Below, one piece after another: positions 8,055 through 17,419 of a stretch of DNA of 22,008 nt. The DNA is from Pelagophyceae sp. CCMP2097. Its lineage: Eukaryota; Sar; Pelagophyceae. The translations under genes and the position numbers were made by a program. The stretch spans positions 315,137 to 337,144 of the forward strand of contig MU657177.1 in NCBI GenBank assembly GCA_026770575.1, written 5' to 3'. The notes under the pieces are model-generated. The model was not told the origin of the DNA. It did no database searches and saw only the letters and a list, made by a program, of their open reading frames with translations. Position 1 is the first letter of the stretch. Every line of letters begins with the position of its first letter.

Positions 8055-11000
8055 TCACGTCTGGTACTGCAGCATCATGCGCGCGCGCTTGGAGCCGAGC
8101 TGCGAGTTCTTCGCTTGGGCCTCGTGTTTCGTTGCGAGGTCCTCCGAAGCACATGTCGCCGCGGCAGAGGCGGGGCGGCCGGCGGAAGCGGGGCGCGGCG
8201 CCGTCCGCGCGGCCGCGACCATCTGGGCCGACCTCGCAGAGTTGGTCGCCGGCGGCGGTCGGAGCGCGCTCGTTGCCGCGCCCCGAGGCCCTGTCGGCGC
8301 CGCCGCGGGTCGTTGTCCGACGCGCGCCGGGTCCGACGCGGGCCGGGCGGCGCGGGCTGCGGTCGAGTCGGCGTGCCGCGGCGCGTTTGTTCCGAGCCTG
8401 TGACAGCGTGAGTCTGGGAATGCAAGAGTCGAAGCCCACTTCGGCCGCAGTCTCGACTGACCTCGCGTGCTGCTGCGGCTGCGCCGCGGGCCGCGCGCGC
8501 GCTGCGGCGGCCGTGGGCCAGCCGTCCTGCGAGAGGGGAACTCTGTCTGGAGAAGTGCAAACTGAAGTGCGAAGAAGGCTCTCCGTCGAAGAGCCTCGCG
8601 CGGCGGAGAGACGTACCGGCGCCTTTGGCTTCAACGGGGCCGCCGTCGGCCAGCCGTCGTCCTAGTCGGTTTGCGTCAAACCTCGGCTCTTCGAGGACGT
8701 CGTCTTCCAAAGGTGCGTCTCCTGGCTCGGAGGACCGCTTTTGAAGAGCCCTCGCCAAGGGCCTCACCTTGCCGCCGTCTCTTTTGGCCTCGCCGAGGAC
8801 GAAGGAGAGCTGTCTTTTCTGCCGCGCGCCCTTGTCCGAAGCAAAGGGGTTTGAAGGTCGGAGCCCGATTTGAAACGGCTGCGGCACCGGCTGCGGCGGC
8901 ACCCGCGGCGGCAAAGGCGGCGCGGGCAGCGACCTGACATGTGCGGCCCCGTCGTAGCGGATAAGTGAATGAGTTCCGTTGCAGACCCGAAGAAATAATT
9001 TCGGCGAGTTTGTCTAAATTTTCTGACGTTCCGGTGTGAAGTCGCTTCTCAAGGCCTCTCGTACGAGGCATCCAGAAAACCTTCGAGCGAGGCATGCACT
9101 CACGCCGCCGCTCCGACCAACATCGCGTCCTCAAACGTCGCTCGCGAGGCCGTCGGCGGCTTGTACGCCGTCTGGCGCGACGACGAGAGCAGCGAGGAGA
9201 GGTCGCCGAAGCTCGGCGCTGCAGGAGGTTGCCGCGGGCGCTGCGCCGGTCGTGCCGCCGCCGGGGTCCGCCGGCTCCCCGCGGCGGCCGTCGGCGCCTA
9301 CGGGGGCGTGGTCCAGCGCGATTGGGGTTGTGTCGGCCTCTTTCGTCTGTGCGAGGTCTCCCCAAACGTGAAGGGTTGATAGCGACTCACGTGCGCGGAG
9401 ACGTTAAAAAACTGTCTCAGCTTCTTTTCAACAGCATTAAAGTCCGATGGCGCCGCGACCTCGCTCCGGACCCATTTCGAGAGCTGGTCGCGCTGGCGTG
9501 CGGAGCCGAAGCGCGCGTCGCACAGCAGAATAGCACCGAAGTCGTTCCTGTGGCCTAAGAGTCGCCGAGAAGAATCTTTACGCAACGTATGTTTCAAGGC
9601 TCCACCCGGGGCCACGCGTGCGACGAAGCGTCGCCCCACCCAGGTTGGATCTTCATCAATCTTTCCCCGGCGTGTAACGAGCTTCATTGTCACAGTGATT
9701 GCCCACCATGGAAGGCATTTGAACTCATTGTCATCGAATCGCATTAAGTAGATCTCATTTGAAACTTTTAAATAAAGTAGGAATTCCTAGATCTCATTTG
9801 AAACTTTTCATACCGGACGCTGCCTTGCACGGATGACTCGGCCGAGGGCCTGGTTCACGGCGCGGCCCGCCTGTTGCGCGTACCAGTCGTCACCGGAGAT
9901 GCCGTCGACGGTCGTAGAGGAGCCCTTCTTTTGAGCGGCCTCGTCCCTTCGCTGGTCGTTTAAGAACTTCTTTTTCAAAACGACCCGCGGGTCCATCGCC
10001 GGCGCGAACGGAATACCCGTCACGACGACCAAGCGGCAGCGGTCGTCGGAGAAGTCCATGCCCTCTGCGACCTTGCCTCTGCAGACAGCGAGGAGCATGG
10101 CCGAACCGTGTTGATGAATTGCCTCATCGAATAATAATTGCGTCTGAGACATGTCCCCGCTCGTCTTCGGCTCGACGATGACGTGGCCGCCCTTGACGGC
10201 GGAGAGGAGGCTGCGCCAAGCGGCACCCTGGCGGGAGTGTTGCCAATGTTTGACACAATCATCCATAGCACCGTAAGACGCAAAAAACACCAGAATACCC
10301 CCCTTCGGGCAGGCCCGGGCCAACCTGTCCAGCGTCCGGCCGAGCTCGTCCTTGTAGTTGTCGCTGCTTCGATTGGCGTACGTCGATTTCAACTCGATTC
10401 CCGAAGGCCCCGTGCCGACCACGCATGCGAACAGTTGTTTTTTGGGGTCGATGACGTGAGGATTCTCCAGCCTCACCGCCGTCCTCGCTAAACGAAGCTC
10501 CGCCGCGAAGGCGGGTAAAGGCGAGAGAGTGCCACTCGCGAATAAAACAGACCTCGCACCCAGGCCGCGCAATTCCGCCACTGCCAGTCCCGCCGAGAAA
10601 CACCAGTACTGCAGCACTCTTCCCGGCGGCTCTGAAGCTTTGCCGCGGTCGGACTTTTCCAATGGAGTTTGACTGATGCGGACTCTATAAGACGCGTCGG
10701 CCGTCTTGGCGGCGCCGGCGACGGTCAGAGCGCCGCGGAACGCGAGGCCTACGGGTGGCTTCGTTGATGACGTTTGATGGTGGCTTCCTCAAAGTCGGTC
10801 TTTGATGGAGCCTCACAACAACTTTTGAGTTGAAAATGGCCGCGACGGTTCGGGTTTCCCCAAGCGGGTTTGCCACAAACGGCGCAGCTCGTCACGCGAG
10901 GCGCGCTCCAGCAGCTCCAGCTTCTGCGCCGCCGTGTTCGACTGCGAGTTGCCCAGCAAGACGTCCGCCGCCGCCCTGCGACGCCGCGATCGTCGCACGG

Positions 11001-12640
11001 AGAGACGGCGGAGACGTAGACTCCAAAATGAGCGCTCACCGGAGCTCGTGCTGGAACCACTCTGCGTTGGAGGCTTCGATCCCGGCGATCTTGAACAGGT
11101 CGCTGTGGAGGTATCCTAGGCGGACGAGGTTGTGTCGGACAGAGGCCGTTGAGGACAGAGGCCGTTGAGGACAGAGGCCGTTGAGGACAGAGGCTCCTCT
11201 ACAGTTGCCGGCTTCGAGCCCGCCCCACAAAGGCCTCCGGGACGCACCGCCCTTTGCCGAGAATTCCTTGTGCGAGTCGAGGGGCACGGCGTCGAGCCTG
11301 CACTTTCACATGGCGGAATCAGACGACGACGGCGGCGTTGGACGCGGGCTTGTGCGCAGTCTCGAGTTGGAGCGCGCATCGCTTGAGGCGGAGGATGCCT
11401 TCCTCCGTCGGGAGATCGTCTAGGACAGAAGATGAGTTTGCAGCGGCGGCGCTGGTGAGACGCATCGCTGTCGCTGCAAGCGCGGCCACGCAGCGGTCGA
11501 GCTCGTCCACCGCGCCGGCGATGTCGGCCGTGTTGAGCTCAAAGGAGGCGGCCTCTTCGGCGACTGCGGCGACGTTGTGGGCCTCGTCTAAAACGACGAC
11601 GGCGTTCTCCCAAGCCTATCGCGGCGACGTTATGGGCCGATACGACGGCGTTCTCCCAAGCCTCTCGCACGTCGTGTCGGCCCGGGCCCGCCGGGAACGC
11701 GCCCCACTCTGTCCTTGCGATGGTCCCGGCTCGTGTGGCGGTTCTTCACGGGCGCCGTCCTTGGAACGATCGCCGTCCTCCCGCGCTGCGACTGGTCCAG
11801 GACGTAGTTGTAGGGCGCGAAGATCAACGCCGCGCCGGCGACGGAGTAGCGAGAGGCGAAGTAGGCACACTCCGACTTTAACTTGGAATGAGCTGCGAGT
11901 TCTTCGATATCCATCACGGGTCCGCAAGCGGCTTCTGCACTTTCCGCTTTCGATTTCGACTGCGCCTTCACCCGCCGGTCCAGATTGTTGCGCAGGTGGC
12001 ACCGCTTCTGAGCGCAGAGGCCGGCGCAGGCCCGGTTCTGGGCGCCGCCTCTGAGCTTTGATACAGTCTGATGACCGCAGAGCTGCTCGCGCGAGCCTAA
12101 GGCAGCCACTCCTTCGTCTCCCCCACCAGCACCACAAACGGCAAGACGGCCGTCCTCGTGATCGAGAGCACTCGGACGCGCCGAAGGACGGTGGTAATCA
12201 CCCTCGCAAGGGCCCACGCACCGATGGTGGCCGTCTTCTCCTCAGCGTAGGCAGTCGTCCGGAACGCCTGCACCGCTTGAGAAAGCTGCGCGTGCGTCCG
12301 CGACGCGTACACGATCACCGTCGGGGTGTTCTGCGCCCTAATAAGCGGATTCGGGCAGGTCGTGATGCATGTCTACGCACTTGCGCCACGCCAGCGTCGC
12401 CGCCAGCAGACACAGCGTCTTGCCCGTGCCCGTCGGCGACTCGAGCACCTGATACACGTTTCGAGACGCCGCTTCACAAGGCCGTCTCCCGGGACCGCCC
12501 CCCAAGGACGCCGTCTCTACCGCTTCCGTCGAGCCTTCGATTGCCCTTAGAGCCGCGTCCATGAATTCGAGTTGCACGCCATACGGCTCAAACGGAAACT
12601 CGATATTCGCCGACCGCACTCGGCCTGTCCAGGCGGCCAT
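8055..12640 (-). CDS. RTEL1: RTEL1-like Fe-S DNA helicase (XPD/FANCJ superfamily)
   Basis: RTEL1 unwinds D-loops, telomeric loops and G-quadruplexes in the nucleus. Predicted exons (complement): 12381-12640, 12222-12337, 11750-12111, 11344-11615, 11248-11297, 11040-11115, 10896-10975, 9831-10748, 9391-9554, 9302-9346, 9104-9240, 8768-8933, 8617-8661, 8462-8526, 8055-8397. They total 3099 nt (1032 residues) and agree in phase throughout. Visible motifs: FPFEPYGVQ, Walker A SPTGTGKT (68-75), YASRTH, Fe-S cysteines 137, 158, 163 and 207, LDEAHN (255-260), YWCFSAG, FASGTLSP, EGMDFSD and QAGRAVNQALGRVIR (698-712). After the conserved LLCDARF/LSKW region, residues beyond about 767 are Pro/Ala-rich with no harmonin-like domain or PIP box that I can see. 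Least certain are the ends of exons 3, 4 and 7 and the tail exons. FANCJ is the main alternative. Confidence 0.85.
9749..9808. repeat. Direct repeat bracketing a TAGGAATTCCTA palindrome
   Basis: AGATCTCATTTGAAACTTTT occurs at 9750-9769 and 9789-9808, each preceded by TA. The 18-19 bp between them contain most of the palindrome TAGGAATTCCTA (9778-9789). All of it lies inside the 276-nt helicase intron 9555-9830, the longest in that gene. The arrangement looks like a local duplication at the palindrome or a small insertion with a duplicated target. Confidence 0.85.
11137..11195. repeat. 16-bp tandem repeat in a helicase intron
   Basis: GGACAGAGGCCGTTGA occurs in three full copies (11137-11152, 11153-11168, 11169-11184) plus a partial fourth. 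Its period is not a multiple of three, and it sits in the predicted intron complement(11116..11247), which supports the placement of that intron. Confidence 0.9.
11567..11669 (-). repeat. Partial duplication of the DEAH-box exon start
   Basis: The start of helicase exon 4 and its acceptor (11568-11618) has a second, decayed copy at about 11622-11668, inside the preceding intron. Both hold AGGCTTGGGAGAACGCCGTC on the minus strand and a similar ACGTCGCCGC end. The intronic copy lacks the bases coding for LDEA, so it could not supply a working Walker B motif. Confidence 0.75.
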
Positions 12641-12891
12641 TTTGGCGTTGGCCAGCGCCGCGCGTCGGAGACACGGAAGCTTCGCCAAGATTCAAATCTC
12701 AGCCTTGCACTTGGGACGTTCTCCGAACAACGTTGTGCGCCTCGACCGGCGCGCCACGGCGCGAAACCGCGAGGGCCAAGGAGGCGCGCGGGACCCAACG
12801 ACACGATCACAAGTTCATATTGATATCAACAGCCTGGGCGGTGCGGCGTGGAAGCGGCAGCTCGGCCGGCGGGTGGTGTACTCGAGGGCGG
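12641..12891. other. Intergenic region upstream of the helicase gene
   Basis: About 250 bp separate the presumed stop of the EF-hand gene tail from the helicase start codon. The helicase promoter should lie here. Open frames across it are GC-driven and resemble nothing. Confidence 0.4.
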
Positions 12892-13152
12892 TCAAGACGC
12901 GCTCATCGAGGAGAGGTGCGGCGTGATGCGGGGCCGCCGCCGCTCGGGCGTGGTGATGGACGACGTTATGCGCCAGCTCTCGCCGGGGACGTGGCGCGGG
13001 GGCGTGGTCATCGGCGACGGCGCGCGCGTGCGCGGGGGCGTGGTGATGGGCGGCGCTGCTCGCCAGCTCTCTCCGCGGACGTGGCCCGGCCTTGGCAGCG
13101 TGACAGGCAAGGTCGCCGGTGAATGCGGCGGGGACGGCGCTGGAGCGGTCAC
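12892..13152 (-). other. Proline-rich repeat-bearing coding tail
   Basis: This stretch is open in at least two minus-strand frames. The frame that follows the phase-0 splice (donor GTACGG at 13229, acceptor CGTAG) gives two copies of a unit of about 35 residues: HVRGESWRAAPPITTP and HVPGESWRITSSITTP. I placed it at the end of the long EF-hand model, but it could belong to a separate small gene. Confidence 0.45.
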
Positions 13153-14704
13153 CTACGCGGGTCCCAACGGTCACCGAGCAAACACGTGTCCCGACGGCAT
13201 CTCTCGCACGGCTCGTCGTCGATCCGTACCGTGATGAGGTGGATCTTGGACTTCAAACGGTAGATCCTCGCGGCCGTCTTCTGCGGCGACGTTCGGGCGG
13301 GTTGCGGCGACGTCCGGGCGGGGTCAGTGTACTTGTCTATGACGTCGCCCTGCGGCCCACTGAGGCCGCTAGAACGCCGCCGCTGCGCGACCAGGCCCGT
13401 GGAATGCACCTGCAAAAAGGCGGATGCAAAGGCCCGCCGACGAATCTCCGTCTCCTCTCGTATCTCGACTGCGGCGGCTTGGCCTTGTTCGACTCGGCCG
13501 ACGGGTTCTTCGACGCGGGAGACGGGCGGCTTTCTTAGCGTCTTCTGCATCCCAGGCCTCTGTCAGCGCGTGGCCGTCGGGCATGGGCTGGTCTTCTTCG
13601 ACTGACATCATGAACGCATGGAACGTCTCCTCGCTCAGGTGCGCCGCTAACAGTGCCCGGATATTCACCTACGCACGTTTACGCTTTCTTTCGACGACGC
13701 CAGAGGCTCGTCGACGCCGGCCACGATGTTCCCCATCACTCTGGTGCCGCTCGCGACTCTGTCGATGCGTTTCCAACTCTGCCGATGCGTTTCCAATGGC
13801 GCTGGTCCCGACAGCTTTGCCGCCGATGTGGACGCGCTCCGCTGCCCTTCGATCCCACCACTTCTCGCCGAGGATCTTGGAGCGCAAAGCTTGCTGCATC
13901 AGAAACGCAGGCGCGAGCATGGCCGGGTGCTTCCGCACGAACTCTGTGAACACGGGCATCGTCACCTACATGGTCCCTAAATTCTAAAACAATACGGCAA
14001 CTGACGCTTCAAACCTCACCGTCGAGGCACCGTCCTTGCCCGACATGCCTCTGATTCGGTTGAGGAGGCTGACGGCGATGTTGTTGGAGGCGTATCTCTT
14101 GCCGTACAGTTCTTTCAGCATGGCGTTGAGCTCTTCTACGTCGATCTCGCCAGAAGAGTCCCGGTCGTACAAGTCAAAGGCAAAGAGCACCAACTGCGCG
14201 CGGCCGAGCGTGCAGTACTGCCACAGCGTCACGACGAACTCGCGGAAGTCGATGGTGCTCGTGCCTGCCGCAAAGGCTTGAGATCCCTCGAAAGGCTCGC
14301 GACTGCGAAAGGCCCGGGGACGCTTCCGTTGGCAAGGCTCACCGTCCTCGTCGAAGATGGAGAAGACGCGCTTGGCGAACTTCGAACGCTGCAGGTCCAG
14401 GTGGTCGAGCCTAAGGGCGTCTCAAGACGGCGTAGATGTCGGAAGCCGCTTAAAACGGGGGCCCAAGAGACGCCGCTCCTCGCAACTCCCACAAGTCGAT
14501 CTGTCCGCTGCCGTCCTGGTCGATCTTGCGGAAGACCTTGTGGAGGCGCGCGACGGCGTCTTCGCTTAACTTTAAAGACTTGAAGGTGTCGCGGTGCCGC
14601 GCCACCGTAGCATCCGAATAGATTTTCTTCGTCCGCAGGCGCCTCAAATCCTCCGCAACATCCGCCACGGCCTCGCAGACGAAACGCCCGCATGCGCCGC
14701 CCAT
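12892..14704 (-). CDS. EF-hand calcium-binding protein, N-myristoylation signal, uncertain 3' end
   Basis: Exons complement(14472..14704), (14343..14410), (14020..14264) and (13813..13965) join in phase. They encode three EF-hands: IDQDGSGQIDLWEL (about 60-73), FDEDGTSTIDFREF after splicing, and YDRDSSGEIDVEEL. A segment FVRKHPAMLAPAFLMQ follows. The start MGGACGR fits N-myristoylation with a nearby Cys, suggesting a membrane-associated calcium sensor (inferred). A fifth exon starts at 13668. Two endings keep phase. One runs to 13524, splices to 13409 and stops at 13369 (294 residues). The other leaves at 13603 and continues 13409-13230 and 13152-12892 (401 residues), adding a Pro/Thr/Arg-rich tail. 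Codon use supports both stretches, so alternative splicing or a sequence error is possible. Confidence 0.7.
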
Positions 14705-15080
14705 GCGGCCAGCGCCAGAGCGGCAAGCGCCGGAGCGGACTCGGAGGCCAGCGCCGCGACCGCGGGCGCGGGGCGGCGCCGCGGGCGCAAAGGGCAGTGG
14801 GCCACGCGCGCGTCGAAAATTTGGGCGCCCGGCGTCAGACCATGCGCGGCGCGCTGCGGGGATCGGACGCCAGCCTGCGCGCTGCGGGGTTGCGGCCCGA
14901 CTTTCTGCAGGAATAATCAGAACTCACCAAAAATCGATATCGCAGGGGTGGATTAAAATCAAGCAAATCGCCGAAATTTCGCCAAGGCAAATTGCAAAGG
15001 CGCGGGCAACGACGCTATAGCGGTCCTTCCTCCTTCGCAGCGGTCGGCGCCCGCCATCGGCCGGTCGCCGCGGCTGCGCC
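14705..15080. promoter_or_regulatory. Shared upstream region of the divergent EF-hand and Dim1 genes
   Basis: The two start codons diverge across 376 bp. The EF-hand side is extremely GC-rich with small GCGCGCTGCGGGG repeats. The middle (about 14920-14995) is AT-rich, with CACCAAAAATCGATATCGCA and AAAATCAAGCAAATCG. Promoters for both genes are expected here from orientation; I cannot name the elements. Confidence 0.4.
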
Positions 15081-15787
15081 ATGTCGTACCTGCTGCCGCA
15101 TCTCCGGACGGGCTGGGCCGTGAGTTTCCTAGAGCGTTGTGCGGCGGACCCCCGCACCCTGCAAGCGTCGTCGGAAGACGGATATGTAGACGTCGGTCGG
15201 TCAATGGCCATGGACATGGCATGGCCAGAGTGGATCTTAAACACGCCACCTGCTTTAGGTGGACCAGGCAATTTTGAACGAGGAGGACCGCGTGGTCGTC
15301 ATCCGCTTCGGGCACGACTACTGCCCGGTCTGCATGCAGATGGACGAGGCGCTTTCCAAGATTGCGGAAAAGGTGAAGAACTTTGCGGTGATCTACTTGG
15401 TGGACATTAACGAGGTTCCCGACTTTAATACCATGTGAGTCCGATGGCGTTCCCTCGTCGTTTCGCAATCGTTTCGCAGTATTGCCGGCCCGCGACGCCC
15501 ACCGTGCAGGTACGAGCTCTACGACCCGTGCACGGTGATGAACTTCTTCCGCAACAAGCATATTATGATCGACTTGGGGACCGGTGAGTACGATGGGAAT
15601 GTGGAAACGACGGTGGCTAAGCCGGGATGCGTCATCCGCTTCTCCAGGCAACAACAACAAGATCAACTGGGCTCTGACGAACACGCAGGAGCTGATCGAT
15701 CTTTTCGAGACTGTCTACCGCGGCGCGCGCAAGGGCAGAGGCTTAGTCGTTTCGCCGAAAGACTACTCGACGAAATACCGATACTAA
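15081..15787 (+). CDS. DIM1: Dim1 / TXNL4A, U5 snRNP 15-kDa thioredoxin-fold protein
   Basis: This is a core component of the U5 snRNP and U4/U6.U5 tri-snRNP, needed for pre-mRNA splicing in the nucleus. Exons 15081-15119, 15259-15434, 15510-15583 and 15648-15787 sum to 429 nt, or 142 residues, exactly the usual family length. Junctions are GTGAGT- or GTGAG-type donors with TTTAG and CAG acceptors, and phase holds at all three. The protein opens MSYLLPHLRTGWAV and contains EEDRVVVIRFGHD, EKVKNFAVIYLVDI, YELYDPCTVM, RNKHIMIDLGTGNNNKINW and the invariant C-terminus VVSPKDYSTKYRY. One oddity is CPVC at about residues 35-38, where well-known orthologues keep only the second cysteine. It is divergent from the EF-hand gene. 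Confidence 0.97.
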
Positions 15788-15914
15788 TCAGACGCCCCGA
15801 CGAGGATAACTTATGCGACGGCCGAGGACATTGGGGCAGTTCGTCGGGCGTACGGCCCGAAACGCAGTCGTCGTGCTCTGGAAAACTTACGAGCCTCGGC
15901 CCTCGGGGCGCGTT

Positions 15915-16430
15915 TTATCGGAGGCCGTACTTGGCGCCCGCTGAAGTGAGATCGACGTCCCCCGGGACGACGAAGACGTCTCGGCCGAGCTCGGCGCGGC
16001 CGCTCGACGCGGCCACCTTCTCAGCGTCGACGCGCACGTACGCGTCCGTCGCGCTGTGGCGCGCCGTCGAGCCGTAGTTGTTGGCGAGGAGGCCCGCGGA
16101 ACTCCAACGCGGCTGTTTGGCGGTGAAATAAGCACCCGCGCCGAGCGCCGCGGAAGCATTGCTGCCTTAGATCGCTTTCGAGGCCTCAATCTTGGCCAGC
16201 GAGGCGCTATCCGTGTAGTGGTAGAGGTACTTTGGCGTATCGGTGTTCTGCCGCACCGACGCTTCTATAGCGCCGGAATACGCGACTGCGTCGTGGACGC
16301 GTTTCCCACTCGAGCTATAGCCACGCCCCCAAGCCGCCTGATACTTCTCAACGTCCCAGACCTTGGCAGGCTTTGCCCCCGACGCCGTGTAGACGCCGTG
16401 GCCGCCGCCGCCGCGCTTGCTCTTGCCCAT
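15915..16430 (-). pseudogene. HYD1-type ADP-ribosyltransferase-like frame interrupted by an in-frame TAA
   Basis: The minus-strand frame starts with ATG at 16430 and ends with TAA at 15915-15917. It has one internal stop, TAA at 16167-16169, after 87 codons; 83 codons follow it in the same frame. Before the stop are a Lys/Gly-rich start (MGKSKRGGGG), then LYHYTDSASLAKI, the hallmark of the HYD1 group of ADP-ribosyltransferase-like domains. After it comes GAGAYFTAKQP, also typical of the group, then YVRVDAEKV. Both halves look equally conserved, so the stop is either recent, a sequencing error or read through. I see no GT donor that would splice it out. HYD1 domains are known mainly from bacterial toxin systems; in a eukaryotic nuclear genome the role is unknown. 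The gene faces Dim1 tail to tail, 127 bp away. Confidence 0.65.
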
Positions 16431-16469
16431 TGCATCGCGGCATCATGCCGTTCCTATTCCCGCCGAGGG

Positions 16470-16540
16470 AACCCTAACTCTTGCGGAAGATTCCATCCCC
16501 GAAGGAATCCTAACCCTCACAAATCAGTGAACCCTAACCC
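16470..16540. repeat. Scattered CCCTAAC telomere-like motifs
   Basis: ACCCTAAC at 16471-16478, TCCTAACCCT at 16508-16517 and ACCCTAACCC at 16531-16540 lie within 70 bp, separated by GGAA-rich spacers. They resemble degenerate interstitial telomere repeats but do not form a continuous array. Confidence 0.5.
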
Positions 16541-16626
16541 CCAAATACATACAAGGGGTATCGCTTATAACACCAGGGACTTGCTGTCAATTGCAGCATT
16601 CGTCGGAGGCTGTTTTGCTCCTGTTG

Positions 16627-16779
16627 GGGGTGGTAGAGGACGCCGCGCTGAGTCCCATGATGCCCGGTCCAGTAAAAATCTTCTGTTAAAAACGCTAAAG
16701 CTGGAAATCCAGACGTCAGTTTTGGCTCGTCTGAAGCTCCACTCGCGGCACTCGTACTGGACCGGTCATATACCACCCC
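16627..16779. repeat. Imperfect inverted repeat
   Basis: CCGGTCCAGTA (16664-16674) is the exact reverse complement of TACTGGACCGG (16755-16765). Outside it, GGGGTGGTA (16627-16635) pairs with TACCACCCC (16771-16779), in the same nested order. The left arm has about 22 extra bases between its two blocks. The two arms read YWTGH on opposite strands. Confidence 0.7.
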
Positions 16780-17179
16780 AGTGCGTATGGACCCGCCCCG
16801 TCACATAGCCAGATTTTCGATCCCTGCGGTCCTGCAATTGACAGCCGGGCCCGAACCTTTCCGATAGAGGAGGCAAAATCAAGTCAAAATCAAGGTAAGA
16901 AGGCAAATAAAGATTTTATCGAGTCCATTATATTGGGGGAAGCGCTTGTTCGCGCGCTTGCAAGGCGCCCTCCACGCGGCTGATCATTTCACGGACACCC
17001 GGGGGGGTAGGGAAGCCCATAGCGACCACGTTCACGCCCGCGGGCGGCCTCCGGGAGCCAAAACTTTGCGTCACTTGAGACTGGTTTCATCGCCGATCCC
17101 CCTTGTAACACAGTTCTAACTCTGACTGTGGGCACTACGCATTGCGCTCTTCAAGTAGACCTCTTTTTTGAACCTGGGT

Positions 17180-17240
17180 TAGGAATTCCTAGTAAGGTTA
17201 ATCGCCACGATTGATGCACCACGCCCTAGGAATTCCTAGG
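17180..17240. repeat. Two TAGGAATTCCTA palindromes 47 bp apart
   Basis: The perfect 12-bp palindrome occurs at 17180-17191 and 17227-17238. The second extends to the 16-bp palindrome CCTAGGAATTCCTAGG (17225-17240). They lie about 180-240 bp upstream of the secreted cysteine-rich gene. Confidence 0.95.
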
Positions 17241-17419
17241 ACCGACCGAGGCGTTGCCAAAGCGCGTTCTAAAAATCCCGTAGCCGTCTGTGGACCCGTG
17301 GCCGGGTCGTAGCGGAGCGTCAATTTTTTGGGGTGTATACTTTAAGAATATTTACAAGACTTTCGGATATCAAAAAGTCTCAAAGAAGCGCCCTTGTTCG
17401 CCCCGCGCTCGACGCCAAG

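Larger units (their letters stand above)
16431..17419. other. Gene-free region with scattered repeats
   Basis: I find no supportable gene here. The stretch contains three CCTAAC telomere-like motifs (16471-16540), an imperfect inverted repeat (16627-16779), an AAAATCAAG pair near 16874-16892, a G run near 17004-17010, and two TAGGAATTCCTA palindromes (17180 and 17227). GC content is lower than in flanking genes. The promoter of the secreted protein gene should lie near its right end. Confidence 0.55.

Noticed and set aside
8075..8914. Minus-strand ORF of 279 codons
   Set aside because: It mixes one true helicase exon (8768-8933) with introns and off-frame exons. Splice phase and codon use favour the exon chain.
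11137..11195. CRISPR-like array
   Set aside because: The units are 16 bp and directly adjacent with no spacers; it is a plain tandem repeat in an intron.
8055..12640. Several separate small minus-strand genes
   Set aside because: Helicase motifs occur in the correct order across the fragments, and exon junctions agree in phase from start to stop.
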